A DNA stretch of 64,000 bases from DATFVA01 sp963745945 (GCA_963745945.1 CAVUZG010000007.1:1-64000); one strand, 5' to 3'; shown: positions 17,308-26,449, counted from the first letter of the stretch. Notes: generated by a model from the sequence alone, not told the origin. Made by a program: numbers and translations.

Positions 17308-18740
17308 AATCAAGCCTCAACGAAATATTTGCGAAAACCAAAATTCTCTGTACACTTGGTCCGGCTACAAATTCTGTAGAAATGATTCGAAAATTAATCC
17401 TTTCCGGTGTGGATGGAGTAAGATTGAATTTTTCGCACGGAACTTATGAATTTTTTGAATCCTTGTTAAAAAACATTTATGAAGCACGCAGAATAGAGGC
17501 AATTCCACTTTCCATTTTAATTGATTTACAGGGACCGAAAATAAGGATTGGCGAGCTTACCGAATCTGAGATTGAATTGGAAACCGGTGATACAATTGAA
17601 ATTACTACCTTACAAATGCAGGGAACAAAACATATTGTTTCAACTTCCTATTCAGCACTTACAAAAGATGCTAAAGTCGGAGATCCGGTTTTGATTGACG
17701 ATGGATTGATCAGGTTGAAAATAATAGATAAGAAAGAAAATTCTGTTGTTTGTAAAATAGAAAATGGCGGAACTTTACGACCTAAAAAAGGTATGAACTT
17801 ACCCGGAATGAAATTATCCACTCCCAGTATAACAGAGAAAGATTATGAAAATCTTGAATTTGCACTCAAACATAAAATAGACTACATAGCTTTATCTTTT
17901 GTACGAAGTGCTGAGGATATTTTAACTCTTAAACGATGGTTGAGTGAAAGAAATTCAGATATACCGGTTATTGCTAAAATTGAAAAACGCGAGGGTGTAG
18001 ACAGATTTGATTCAATACTGGAAGTTTCAGATGGAATAATGGTAGCCCGCGGAGATCTTGGAGTAGAGATTCCCACGCAGGAAGTACCCGTAATTCAGAA
18101 AGAAATAATCAGAAAATGTAATGCTGTTGGAAAGCTTGTCATTACTGCTACTCAAATGCTTGATTCAATGATACATAATCCCGTTCCTACCCGTGCTGAA
18201 GCCTCAGATGTCGCTAATGCCGTCTGGGATGGAACTGATGTTGTTATGCTTAGCGGTGAAACTTCAATAGGAAAATTTCCGGTTATTACAGTAAAAACTA
18301 TGAATGATATTGTCCGGAATGCTGAAAAACATTTATTCAGTCATATAATCAATTTTAAAATTCCGGAAATTATTGAAGAAAATTTGTTTGATTCTATGGG
18401 AAAAGCTATCTCATCAATTAGTAGACAAATAAATGCAAGTGCCATTGTAGCATTTACATTTAAAGGCAGAACTGCAGCTAATATTTCGAAATTCCGTCCT
18501 GAAGCAAAAATAATCGGAATATCAAATAGTTTCGAAACAATGAACAAACTTTGCTTAAGGTGGGGAGTTATTCCTGTTCATATTGATGAGATAGATAAAG
18601 AACATATTGCCATTGATAAAGCAAAAAAGATAATTGTTGAGGAGGGATTTGTTAAAGAAGGAGATGTGGTGATTTTTGCAGCAGGTGCTCCCTATTCAGA
18701 AAAAAGCAGAGCAAACTGGCTCAGGCTTGAAATCATTTGA
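17304..18740 (+). CDS. pyk: Pyruvate kinase
   Basis: A 478-residue glycolytic enzyme making ATP and pyruvate from PEP. Visible family segments are TLGPATNS and RLNFSHGTYE for substrate and metal, IDLQGPKIRIGE, the catalytic Lys in VIAKIEKREG, MVARGDLGVEIP, and the TRAEASDVANAVWDG loop. The C-terminal allosteric domain is complete. The ATG overlaps the stop of the repaired Lon gene (ATGA), suggesting translational coupling. There is no separate promoter in the Lon tail that I can see. Confidence 0.97.
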   Translation: MKSSLNEIFAKTKILCTLGPATNSVEMIRKLILSGVDGVRLNFSHGTYEFFESLLKNIYEARRIEAIPLSILIDLQGPKIRIGELTESEIELETGDTIEITTLQMQGTKHIVSTSYSALTKDAKVGDPVLIDDGLIRLKIIDKKENSVVCKIENGGTLRPKKGMNLPGMKLSTPSITEKDYENLEFALKHKIDYIALSFVRSAEDILTLKRWLSERNSDIPVIAKIEKREGVDRFDSILEVSDGIMVARGDLGVEIPTQEVPVIQKEIIRKCNAVGKLVITATQMLDSMIHNPVPTRAEASDVANAVWDGTDVVMLSGETSIGKFPVITVKTMNDIVRNAEKHLFSHIINFKIPEIIEENLFDSMGKAISSISRQINASAIVAFTFKGRTAANISKFRPEAKIIGISNSFETMNKLCLRWGVIPVHIDEIDKEHIAIDKAKKIIVEEGFVKEGDVVIFAAGAPYSEKSRANWLRLEII

Positions 18741-18784
18741 ATCGAGTTAACTTAAGTTGAAATAAAATTTATTATAGAAACGAT

Positions 18785-19819
18785 ATGCTATCTGATGGAT
18801 TGAAATTAGCAAAATGGTGGGAACCCGCTGAAAAGAATAAATTGTTATGTACCTTATGTCCGCGTTACTGTAAAATTGGAGAAGGTCAGCCCGGGTTTTG
18901 CTACATAAGACAGAACATCAATGGGAAATTATATTCTACAGGTTATGGAAGACCGACGGGTTTTGCAATAGACCCCATTGAAAAGAAACCGTTGAATCAT
19001 TTTTATCCGGGCACTTCCGTGCTGAGTTTTGGAACTGCAGGATGTAATCTCGGCTGTAAGTTCTGCCAAAACTGGTCCATGAGTAAAGCAAAACTGGATG
19101 ATCTAAATGCACTGACTGTATCACCTGAAGAGGTCATCGGGTTAGCAAAACAATATAAGGTTCCTTCGATTGCCTATACTTATAATGACCCTACAATTTT
19201 CGGTGAATACGTAATCGATATTTCAAAAATCGGAAGAGAAGAAGGAATAAAATCAGTTATGGTTACTGCTGGTTATATTGATAAACAAGCACGAAAAGAT
19301 GTATACAAATATATCGATGCGGCAAATGTGGATCTAAAAGGATTTACTGAGCGCTTTTACAACAAACTTACATTTTCAAGTTTAAAGGATGTACTTGATA
19401 CATTAGTCTGGCTTAAAAATGAAACTGAAATCTGGTTTGAAATAACAACACTCCTTATTCCCGATGAAAATGATTCCTCTGAAGAAATAAGTAAGGAGTG
19501 TGAGTGGATATTAAAAAACCTTGGTGATTCAGTTCCCTTACATTTCACAGCGTTCCACCCTGATTTCAGGTTAAGAGACAAAGTTAAAACTACCGAATAC
19601 ACTTTGAAGATGGCAAGAGATATTGGAATTCGTTCCGGGATAAAATTTTGTTATACAGGTAACATTCATGATACCGAAGGGCAGACAACTTTTTGTCCGA
19701 ATTGTAATCATACTTTAATTAAAAGAAATTGGCACGATGTTACTAAATATAATTTGGTGTATGATGCCTGTCCAAAGTGTGGTACAAAAATTCCTGGTAG
19801 ATTCAGCAAATTGAAATAA
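18785..19819 (+). CDS. amrS: AmmeMemoRadiSam-system radical SAM enzyme (AmrS)
   Basis: A 344-residue radical SAM protein. The cluster motif is Cys87-x3-Cys91-x2-Cys94 (CNLGCKFC). It is preceded by the family's conserved N-terminal cysteine cluster (CTLCPRYC...GFC, residues 22-39) and the IDPIEKKPLNHFYPG segment. A C-terminal CPNC/CPKC zinc-ribbon-like tail follows. The family normally travels with Memo- and AMMECR1-domain proteins. Neither is in this window, so here it is an orphan copy. Its reaction is not established in my knowledge. It lies 44 bases after pyk and probably shares its transcript. Confidence 0.9.
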   Translation: MLSDGLKLAKWWEPAEKNKLLCTLCPRYCKIGEGQPGFCYIRQNINGKLYSTGYGRPTGFAIDPIEKKPLNHFYPGTSVLSFGTAGCNLGCKFCQNWSMSKAKLDDLNALTVSPEEVIGLAKQYKVPSIAYTYNDPTIFGEYVIDISKIGREEGIKSVMVTAGYIDKQARKDVYKYIDAANVDLKGFTERFYNKLTFSSLKDVLDTLVWLKNETEIWFEITTLLIPDENDSSEEISKECEWILKNLGDSVPLHFTAFHPDFRLRDKVKTTEYTLKMARDIGIRSGIKFCYTGNIHDTEGQTTFCPNCNHTLIKRNWHDVTKYNLVYDACPKCGTKIPGRFSKLK

Positions 19820-19912
19820 CCTCATAGAAACTTTTAACACCACAAATTTTTTTTTGATTCTGTGCTGCATTCATTAAATTTATTTTTTATAAAAAATATT
19901 ATTTGGTTTAAA

Positions 19913-20683
19913 ATGGAAAGATTGAAGAATAAAACTGTTTTTATAACAGGAGCAAGTTCAGGAATTGGTAAAGCCTGTGCTGAAGTATTCGCAAGTGAAA
20001 AAGCCAATTTAATTTTGGCGGCACGAAGAATTGAAAAGTTAAATGATCTTGCAGCATCATTTGAAAAAAAATACAGCATAAAAACAAAAGCCTTACAACT
20101 TGATATCAGAAATTTAGGCGAAGTCAGGCAATCAGTTGAAGCTTTAGGTGAAGAATGGAAAAATATTGATATCCTTATAAACAATGCAGGACTTGCCCGG
20201 GGTTTTGACAAAATATATGAGGGTGATGTAAATAATTGGGAAGAAATGATAGATACTAATTTCAAGGGTCTTTTATACATAACAAGAAGTTTATTACCGG
20301 GAATGATTGAAAGAAAAAAAGGACATGTAATTAATATTGGTTCAACTGCTGGTCATGAAGTCTATCCGAATGGGAATGTTTATTGTGCCACTAAATTTGC
20401 TGTGCAGGCATTAACCAAAGCCATCAGAATGGATTGTCTGGAACACGAGATCAAGGTAAGTTCAGTGGATCCGGGTATGGTTGAAACTGAATTTAGCATA
20501 GTCAGATTTTCAGGGAATAAAGAAAGAGCTGACAAAGTTTATGATGGGCTTTCACCACTGGAAGCTATGGATATTGCTGATGCTGTTCTTTACTGTGCCA
20601 CAAGACCACAACACGTAAATATTAACGAAATTATCCTAACGCCTTTAGCACAGGCATCATCAACACAGGTTGTCAGGAAATAA
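19913..20683 (+). CDS. Short-chain dehydrogenase/reductase, YdfG-like
   Basis: A 256-residue NAD(P)-dependent oxidoreductase of the classical SDR type. The cofactor loop is TGASSGIG (residues 11-18), the NNAG motif is at about 88-91, and the catalytic Ser, Tyr-x3-Lys are in NIGSTAG and VYCATKF. The closest family by pattern is YdfG/serine 3-dehydrogenase (3-hydroxy acid dehydrogenase, malonic semialdehyde reductase), including VDPGMVETEFS. I chose ATG 19913; the open frame extends to 19862 but the extra 17 residues are AT-rich and unlike the family. It converges on the YrdC gene. Confidence 0.88.
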   Translation: MERLKNKTVFITGASSGIGKACAEVFASEKANLILAARRIEKLNDLAASFEKKYSIKTKALQLDIRNLGEVRQSVEALGEEWKNIDILINNAGLARGFDKIYEGDVNNWEEMIDTNFKGLLYITRSLLPGMIERKKGHVINIGSTAGHEVYPNGNVYCATKFAVQALTKAIRMDCLEHEIKVSSVDPGMVETEFSIVRFSGNKERADKVYDGLSPLEAMDIADAVLYCATRPQHVNINEIILTPLAQASSTQVVRK

Positions 20684-20686
20684 AAA

Positions 20687-20707
20687 GGCTTACCTAAAAG
20701 GTAAGCC
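20687..20707. terminator. Bidirectional intrinsic terminator, SDR / YrdC
   Basis: A perfect 9-bp stem (GGCTTACCT with AGGTAAGCC) has a 3-base loop. The minus strand is followed by TTTTTATTT and the plus side is T-rich after about ten bases. It sits between two convergent genes. Confidence 0.8.
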
Positions 20708-20732
20708 CATTAACTAAGTGTTTTTTATTTTA

Positions 20733-21347
20733 TTAATATACAAACAAACTAACATCCCCCGCTCCCTCTCTAATAATCTCGGGTTCTTCTTCACTCAAAT
20801 CAACAACCGTAGAAGGTTCGCCCATTAATGGTCCCATTGATAACATTAGATCCACGTTTGCATTAAAAATATTTTTAATTTCAAAAGGATCATAAATCAC
20901 TTCGCCCTTGCGGTTTGTGGTGCTTGTACTGATTATAGGATTACCAAGTTCTTCAACAATCTTCAATGTTATATGATTATTGGGCATGCGTATTCCAACA
21001 GTTTTTCTCTTACTCCACAACTTTTTGGGCACAAGTTTGGCAGCCGGAAGAATAAATGTGTATGGTCCGGGTAAAAGATGTTTCATCGTTCTATATGCAT
21101 AATCTGAAACTTTAGCATATTTAGAAATATCCTTTAAATCAGGACAAATAAAACTAAAGAGCTTTGAGTTACCATCATTCTTTATAGCAAAAATTCTCTC
21201 CAGCGCATCTTTATTAAAGATATCGCAACCAATACCATAAACAGTATCAGTTGGATAAATAATTACACCCCCATCTTTTAATACTGATACAGCTTTATTA
21301 ATAAACCGAGACTGGGGATTGTCCGGGTGCAATTCATAATATTCCAT
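20733..21347 (-). CDS. Threonylcarbamoyl-AMP synthase family (YrdC/Sua5/YciO)
   Basis: A 204-residue YrdC-fold protein. It probably makes threonylcarbamoyl-AMP from threonine, bicarbonate and ATP for the t6A modification of ANN-decoding tRNAs. Key segments are GGVIIYPTDTVYGIGCD near residues 26-42, the KLFSFIC segment, LPGPYTFIL, VGIRMPNN and ISTSTTNRKGE. The spacing is closer to the YciO branch than to E. coli TsaC. YciO's exact role is less certain, so the function is a family-level call. It is divergent from rpmB. Confidence 0.85.
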   Translation of the reverse strand: MEYYELHPDNPQSRFINKAVSVLKDGGVIIYPTDTVYGIGCDIFNKDALERIFAIKNDGNSKLFSFICPDLKDISKYAKVSDYAYRTMKHLLPGPYTFILPAAKLVPKKLWSKRKTVGIRMPNNHITLKIVEELGNPIISTSTTNRKGEVIYDPFEIKNIFNANVDLMLSMGPLMGEPSTVVDLSEEEPEIIREGAGDVSLFVY

Positions 21348-21554
21348 TTTAATCTCCTTTACTCATTAAAATTAAAGTAAACAATCAGGTGTGCAGTAAG
21401 GGTATATCTATATTATGTTGATAAATTTATAATTGGGTTCATCTGCTAAAATAACAGGTAATTTCACTTTGTCAAATGAACTTGATGAAATTTACATCGT
21501 TTTGGTTAAACAGAAAATTTAAAATTTGTATATACCTTTTAATTAAGAATTTAT

Positions 21555-21600
21555 TATATTTGTTGTTCTAAATTTTAAATAATTGAAGTTTCCAGGAGAG
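21555..21600 (+). promoter_or_regulatory. Candidate rpmB promoter element and ribosome site
   Basis: TATATTTG at 21555-21562 fits the Bacteroidota -7 pattern TAnnTTTG. A TTTG at 21525-21528 is a possible -33 but about 5 bases too far. AGGAGAG just before the ATG at 21606 is a clear ribosome site. Confidence 0.35.
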
Positions 21601-21605
21601 ATATT

Positions 21606-21845
21606 ATGTCAAGAAGATGTCAGGTTACAGGCATTGGGCCAATTTCAGGAAATAATGTATCCCATGCTCATAACAGATCGAGAAGAAGATTTCTACCTAA
21701 CCTCCAGAAAAAGAGAGTTTGGGTACAGGAAATAAACAGATTTGTAACCTTAAAATTAAGCGCAAAAGCAATAAAAGGTATCTCTAAAAACGGCACATCT
21801 CATATTGCAAAAATGATCCGCGAAAAACAGATAAAAGTTCACTAA
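21606..21845 (+). CDS. rpmB: 50S ribosomal protein L28
   Basis: A 79-residue protein of the large ribosomal subunit. It has the family's MSRRCQVTGIGPISGNNVSH start and RRRFLPNLQKKRVW basic segment. There is no zinc-binding CxxC pair, so it is the zinc-independent form. It is a single gene, divergent from yrdC and convergent with the rplI operon; rpmG is not adjacent. Confidence 0.97.
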   Translation: MSRRCQVTGIGPISGNNVSHAHNRSRRRFLPNLQKKRVWVQEINRFVTLKLSAKAIKGISKNGTSHIAKMIREKQIKVH

Positions 21846-21868
21846 AAAATTCTATAATAGTTTATAAT

Positions 21869-21902
21869 AAAAAAAGGAAAGCAAATGCTTTCCTTTTTTT
21901 AT
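21869..21902. terminator. Bidirectional intrinsic terminator between rpmB and rplI
   Basis: GGAAAGC (21876-21882) pairs with GCTTTCC (21887-21893) around AAAT. It is flanked by an A-run on the left and a T-run on the right, so it can end both rpmB (plus) and the rpsF operon (minus). Confidence 0.9.
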
Positions 21903-21920
21903 TATAATAAGAGCCTGGTA

Positions 21921-22364
21921 TTATTCTCTTACAACCCACACCTTAATTTTTGCGTTTACACTTGAATGCAATTTTATAGTTATACTATAAATTCCAAGTG
22001 ATTTTATGGTCTCATCTATTTCGATTTTGCGTTTATCTATATCATATCCTTTTTCTTTAAGAGCATCACTTATCATTTGGGATGTAACAGATCCGAATAT
22101 TTTATCTTCTTCTCCAACCTGGACAGGAATTGTAACAGATACTTTTTCCAATTCACCGCCTAATGTTTCCGCAGCACGGATTTCCTGTTCCTTCTTTTTG
22201 GCAAGGTTTCTCTTGTCTTCTTCGAGTGAACGGATATTACCTTTAATAGCAGTGTATGCGATTTTTCTGGGAAGCAAGTAATTTCTTGCAAATCCATCTT
22301 TTACATCTATAAGATCACCTATCTGACCAAGTGATTCAACATTTTCTCTTAGAATTACTTTCAT
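21921..22364 (-). CDS. rplI: 50S ribosomal protein L9
   Basis: A 147-residue two-domain protein of the large subunit. The N-terminal domain has MKVILRENVESLGQIGDLID and KDGFARNYLLPRKIA. A long connecting helix (about residues 42-75) leads to the C-terminal domain (VGEEDKIFGSVTSQMI). It is the last gene of rpsF-ssb-rpsR-rplI, 20 bases after rpsR. AGGAGAAG precedes the ATG. Confidence 0.97.
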   Translation of the reverse strand: MKVILRENVESLGQIGDLIDVKDGFARNYLLPRKIAYTAIKGNIRSLEEDKRNLAKKKEQEIRAAETLGGELEKVSVTIPVQVGEEDKIFGSVTSQMISDALKEKGYDIDKRKIEIDETIKSLGIYSITIKLHSSVNAKIKVWVVRE

Positions 22365-22384
22365 TTCTTCTCCTAAATCTGATT

Positions 22385-22615
22385 CTATTTTACGGTGTCA
22401 GCTACATAAGGCAGTAAAGCCATATGTCTTGCTCTTTTTATTGCAATGGCTAATTCTCTTTGATATTTAGAACATGTTCCGGTAATTCTTTTAGGTATAA
22501 TTTTACCTTGCTCAGTAGTATATCTCTGCAGAAGTTTTACATCTTTGTAATCGATATACTTAACATTATTCTGTGTAAATCTACAAACTTTTTTTGTTCT
22601 TATTTCTTTTTTCAT
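22385..22615 (-). CDS. rpsR: 30S ribosomal protein S18
   Basis: A 76-residue small-subunit protein that pairs with S6. The family core is YIDYKDVKLLQRYTTEQGKI, then RRITGTCSKYQRELAIAIKR-like and ARHMALLPYVAD. It lies 13 bases after ssb in the conserved rpsF-ssb-rpsR-rplI order. Confidence 0.97.
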   Translation of the reverse strand: MKKEIRTKKVCRFTQNNVKYIDYKDVKLLQRYTTEQGKIIPKRITGTCSKYQRELAIAIKRARHMALLPYVADTVK

Positions 22616-22628
22616 TCTCTACCTAGTT

Positions 22629-23105
22629 TTACTTTATTAAATCTGATTCTTCACTTGATAAAAATTTATCGAAAGAGTCTTCAGTATAATCAACTGTGTC
22701 ATCTTCAGATGATATTTCTGTGTCATCAGATGAACCGTTGTGGTTTTCATTAAATTTACCTCTTTTATTCAAAAACTGAATTCTCCTGGCTTTTATTTCA
22801 ACGATACTTCTGTTGTGACCATCTTCAGATTTCCATGTTCTGCTCTGTAATTCCCCATCCACCAGCACTGCAGATCCTTTTTTCAATCTGTCCCTGCAGC
22901 TTTCTGCCAGTTTATTCCATGCGACGATGCCCACATAACAAACATCCTCCTGCCATTGATTTGAGCTGTCCTTGTATTTTCTATTTGAAGCGATAGAAAA
23001 ATTTACGACAGGGGTGTTATTAGTTGTCTGCCGAAAGATTGGATCCTTTGTAAGATTTCCGGCAACAATAACATAGTTAATTTCGGGCATTTTCAATTCA
23101 GCCAT
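22629..23105 (-). CDS. ssb: Single-stranded DNA-binding protein
   Basis: A 158-residue OB-fold protein that coats single-stranded DNA in replication and repair. The OB domain covers about residues 8-112 (NYVIVAGNLTKDP, NFSIASNRKYKD, SAVLVDGELQSRTW). The C-terminal tail is long and acidic with many Asp, Glu and Ser residues. Unusually it ends EESDLIK rather than the hydrophobic-acidic DDDIPF-type tip that recruits partner proteins. That may mean altered partner binding or a second SSB elsewhere. It lies 39 bases after rpsF. Confidence 0.93.
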   Translation of the reverse strand: MAELKMPEINYVIVAGNLTKDPIFRQTTNNTPVVNFSIASNRKYKDSSNQWQEDVCYVGIVAWNKLAESCRDRLKKGSAVLVDGELQSRTWKSEDGHNRSIVEIKARRIQFLNKRGKFNENHNGSSDDTEISSEDDTVDYTEDSFDKFLSSEESDLIK

Positions 23106-23144
23106 GGTTTTCCTCCATACTTTATCATTAGTTATTGTGATTCC

Positions 23145-23555
23145 TTACTCTTTAGAAACAACTTCATTTTCAGTAACGTTCTTCTTGTCTTCTTCTTTCG
23201 CCTTTGGAGGTTCATTTTCAGACTGAGAATCGCTTCTGTTTTTCTCAAGATGTTCAATTGCATCTTTATCCAACGAAATAGTCAGATATCTCAAGATGTG
23301 TTCATCAAGAGCATAATTTCTTTCCAGCTTGGAAATGATATTGGTAGGGGCATTAAATCTGAAAATAGCATAATAACCAATCTTACTTTTATTGATCATG
23401 TATGCCAGTCTTTTTCTTCCCCAGTTCTCAATCTCCCTGATTTCTCCACCATTATTTGTTAAGAATTCTTTGATGCGGGAAATTATAGCTTCAATTTGTT
23501 CATCATCTAAAGCTGCATTAATAATAACAGCACTTTCATACGTATTCGTCTTCAT
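23145..23555 (-). CDS. rpsF: 30S ribosomal protein S6
   Basis: A 136-residue small-subunit protein. The ferredoxin-like core includes YESAVIINAALDDEQIEAII, NWGRKRLAYMINKSKIGYYA and a C-terminal RYLTISLDKDA, followed by a charged extension (about residues 100-136) rich in Lys, Glu and Asp. It is first in the rpsF-ssb-rpsR-rplI operon. GGGAGG precedes the ATG. The leader carries a small hairpin (CTCAT/ATGAG, near 23590-23605) compatible with, but not proving, an S6-S18 autoregulatory leader. Confidence 0.95.
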   Translation of the reverse strand: MKTNTYESAVIINAALDDEQIEAIISRIKEFLTNNGGEIREIENWGRKRLAYMINKSKIGYYAIFRFNAPTNIISKLERNYALDEHILRYLTISLDKDAIEHLEKNRSDSQSENEPPKAKEEDKKNVTENEVVSKE

Positions 23556-23645
23556 TTACGGTTTCTACCTCCCTTTGGTCTTTAGGCCCTCATTCCAGAT
23601 GAGAGCAGGGTTGATACAATATTATTATTTATAACGGTGCATAAT

Positions 23646-25829
23646 TTATTTAATTAAAGGCGCAATTACAAGAGCAACTACAGCCATTAATTTTAATAAG
23701 ATATTTAGTGAAGGTCCGGAAGTATCCTTAAAAGGGTCTCCGACTGTATCGCCTACAACAGCGGCTTTATGAGGATCAGAGCCTTTATAATATTTCTGTC
23801 CATTTACTTCAATCCCTTCCTCGAACATTTTCTTTGCATTATCCCACGCTCCTCCGGCATTAGACTGAAATACGGCCATTAAAACTCCGGTTACTGTAAC
23901 TCCGGCTAATAATCCACCGAGCATTTCAGCACCACCAGCAAAACCAATAAATACCGGTGCAGCTACTGCAAGAATACCGGGAATTACCATTTCTTTTATG
24001 GCTGCTTTGGTAGATATCTCAACACATTTACCATATTCTGCTGCCCCATCAGCTTTCTCAAATGTTATCTTGTCTTCTTTATTCCAATCGGTAAATTCTT
24101 TACCCTCATTTTTCTGCAGAACTCTGAGTGCATTAGTTAAAGCAGGAATCGATCTGAATTGTCTTCTTACTTCTTCAATCATAGACATCGCTGCACGCCC
24201 AACTGCTTTCATCGCCAAAGCAGAGAAAAGAAAGGGAAGCATACCGCCAAGGAATAAACCGGCCATTACGCTGGCTTTTGAAATATCAATTGTTCTAATG
24301 TGTGCGGCAGTCATAAAAGCACCAAAAAGGGCAAGTGCAGTTAGCGCAGCAGAACCTATCGCAAATCCTTTCCCAATCGCAGCAGTCGTATTACCTACGG
24401 CATCAAGTTTATCTGTTCTTTGTCTAACTTCTTTTGGTAATTCTGACATTTCTGCAATACCTCCGGCATTATCTGATATCGGACCGTAAGCATCTACCGC
24501 AAGTTGAATTCCCGTATTCGAAAGCATACCAACAGCCGCAATTGCAATACCGTATAATCCTCCAAAATAAAAAGCTCCCATTATAGAAACTGCAATAATG
24601 ATGATTGGAATAGCGGTTGAGATCATACCATTACCCAGTCCTGCAATAATATTTGTGGCGGTACCGGTTAATGATTGTCTAACGATCCCAAGTACAGGTC
24701 CTTTTCCAGTTCCCGTATAATATTCAGTAATAATTCCTATAAGCACACCGGCTACCAAACCGATCACTGTTGCGAAGAATATTCCCAGGGAAGTAATAGT
24801 ATATGTAACTCCATAAAGTGGATCTTCGTGAGTCCAGGTTTCTGGCAGCATCCACTTAATAATAAAGAAAAGCGCCACAATCATAATTATTGATGACCCA
24901 AATTCTCCTCTGTTTAATGCAGCCTGTGGATTTCCGCCTTCTTTTACTTTTACGAAGAAGGTCCCAAGAATTGACATAAGGATTCCTACACCTGCAATTA
25001 CAAGTGGTAGTAGTACAGCTCCCAAACCATTAAATTTACTGCTGAATTCAGGATAAATTAAAAATTCTGCACCAAGCACCATTGTACTTACAATTGAGCC
25101 GACGTAGGATTCAAATAGATCAGCACCCATACCAGCAACATCACCAACATTATCTCCAACATTATCTGCAATGGTAGCCGGATTAAGTGGATGATCCTCA
25201 GGAATGCCGGCTTCAACTTTTCCGACAAGATCTGCACCAACATCTGCAGCTTTTGTATAAATACCGCCACCAACACGTGCGAATAGAGCAATTGATGAAG
25301 CACCGAATGAAAATCCTGTAATAACTGTTATTACTCTTGGTAATCCTTCCGGACCGACTCCGAACATATTTCCATAAATAATAAATAGTGAACTCAAACC
25401 AAGAACTCCGAGACCGACAACACCAAGTCCCATTACAGACCCACCTGCAAAAGCTATTTCCAAAGCTCTGCCTAAACTTGTCCTTGCAGCATTTGTAGTA
25501 CGGACATTTGCTTTAGTTGCTACCCGCATACCAATAAAACCTGCCAGAGCAGAACAGAAAGCGCCAACAAGAAATGATACTGCAATAAGCGGTGATGACT
25601 CAACCGGATCAGCAGAAACACCTAATAATATTGCAACACAGATTACAAATATTATAAGTACTTTATATTCCGATTTAAGAAACGCCATTGCCCCTTCGGC
25701 AATATGACCGGCTATTTTCTTCATTTTATCAGTACCGGGGTCCTGTTTTCTTATCCAGCTGGATTTATAGTAAGTATAAATCAGACCAAGAATGCCGAAA
25801 AAAGGAATAATGAGAATGGTATTATCCAT
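23646..25829 (-). CDS. hppA: Membrane-bound pyrophosphatase, ion-pumping
   Basis: A 727-residue integral membrane protein with about 16 helices that couples hydrolysis of pyrophosphate to export of H+ or Na+. The substrate loop DVGADLVGKVEAGIPEDHP, the downstream TIADNVGDNVGDVAGMGADL and the C-terminal VVGDTVGDPFKDTSGPSLN are intact. The segment GNTTAAIGKG has Ala and Gly where K+-independent enzymes have Lys and Thr, so it should be a K+-dependent type. Many Na+ pumps belong there, but ion choice cannot be read here. It lies nine bases after pth. AGGAGAG precedes the ATG. Confidence 0.95.
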   Translation of the reverse strand: MDNTILIIPFFGILGLIYTYYKSSWIRKQDPGTDKMKKIAGHIAEGAMAFLKSEYKVLIIFVICVAILLGVSADPVESSPLIAVSFLVGAFCSALAGFIGMRVATKANVRTTNAARTSLGRALEIAFAGGSVMGLGVVGLGVLGLSSLFIIYGNMFGVGPEGLPRVITVITGFSFGASSIALFARVGGGIYTKAADVGADLVGKVEAGIPEDHPLNPATIADNVGDNVGDVAGMGADLFESYVGSIVSTMVLGAEFLIYPEFSSKFNGLGAVLLPLVIAGVGILMSILGTFFVKVKEGGNPQAALNRGEFGSSIIMIVALFFIIKWMLPETWTHEDPLYGVTYTITSLGIFFATVIGLVAGVLIGIITEYYTGTGKGPVLGIVRQSLTGTATNIIAGLGNGMISTAIPIIIIAVSIMGAFYFGGLYGIAIAAVGMLSNTGIQLAVDAYGPISDNAGGIAEMSELPKEVRQRTDKLDAVGNTTAAIGKGFAIGSAALTALALFGAFMTAAHIRTIDISKASVMAGLFLGGMLPFLFSALAMKAVGRAAMSMIEEVRRQFRSIPALTNALRVLQKNEGKEFTDWNKEDKITFEKADGAAEYGKCVEISTKAAIKEMVIPGILAVAAPVFIGFAGGAEMLGGLLAGVTVTGVLMAVFQSNAGGAWDNAKKMFEEGIEVNGQKYYKGSDPHKAAVVGDTVGDPFKDTSGPSLNILLKLMAVVALVIAPLIK

Positions 25830-25837
25830 AAACTCTC

Positions 25838-26449
25838 CTAAATGCTCTTATGATTATTATCAGAATTATTTTTATTTGATATTTTGGAAATTCTACTATT
25901 GGCATTCAGTAACCCGCTTACTCCGCCAACAATAAACTCTTTAATCAAAGTCTCTGAGGTTTTAAATGATTCATCAAGAAAATTCAACTCATCGGAAGTA
26001 AAATCAGAAAGCACATAGTCAGCCATTTCTCCCTTTTCAAACTTACTATCAACACCAATTCGTAAACGTGCAAATTCATCTGAATTCAAATGATAAATAA
26101 TTGAACCAATTCCATTATGTCCCCCATTACTTCCTTTAGCTTTTACTTTTAATTCAGCATGCGGGAGGTTCACATCATCATAAATGATAAAAAGATCGTT
26201 TAAATGAGTTTTTGTTTTTTCCAAAGCCTGACTTACTGCAACACCGCTATTATTTACATAAGTAGTTGGTTTAATTAACTGATATTGATGCCCCTCAAGA
26301 ATACCATCCGCAAAATAATAGTCCTCCCTGGATGGGTTAAAGGAAAGTGAATTTATTGTAGCAAAGTAATCCAAAACCATAAACCCGATATTGTGCCTGT
26401 TATTTTTATAACGTTCTCCAGGATTACCTATTCCTACAATTAGTCTCAA
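25838..26449 (-). CDS. pth: Peptidyl-tRNA hydrolase
   Basis: A 203-residue enzyme that recycles peptidyl-tRNA dropped from ribosomes. Family segments are IVGIGNPGERYKNNRHNIGF (catalytic His in NRHNIG), KPTTYVNNSGVAV, the Asp in FIIYDDVNLP and GSNGGHNGIGSI. The C-terminal end carries a short Asn/Lys-rich extension. It lies 14 bases after rplY, the usual L25-Pth pair. Confidence 0.96.
   Translation of the reverse strand: MRLIVGIGNPGERYKNNRHNIGFMVLDYFATINSLSFNPSREDYYFADGILEGHQYQLIKPTTYVNNSGVAVSQALEKTKTHLNDLFIIYDDVNLPHAELKVKAKGSNGGHNGIGSIIYHLNSDEFARLRIGVDSKFEKGEMADYVLSDFTSDELNFLDESFKTSETLIKEFIVGGVSGLLNANSRISKISNKNNSDNNHKSI

Noticed and set aside
23575..23630. S6-S18 binding leader before rpsF
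   Set aside because: A small hairpin is present, but I could not fit the full known motif with its bulge, so it is mentioned only under rpsF.
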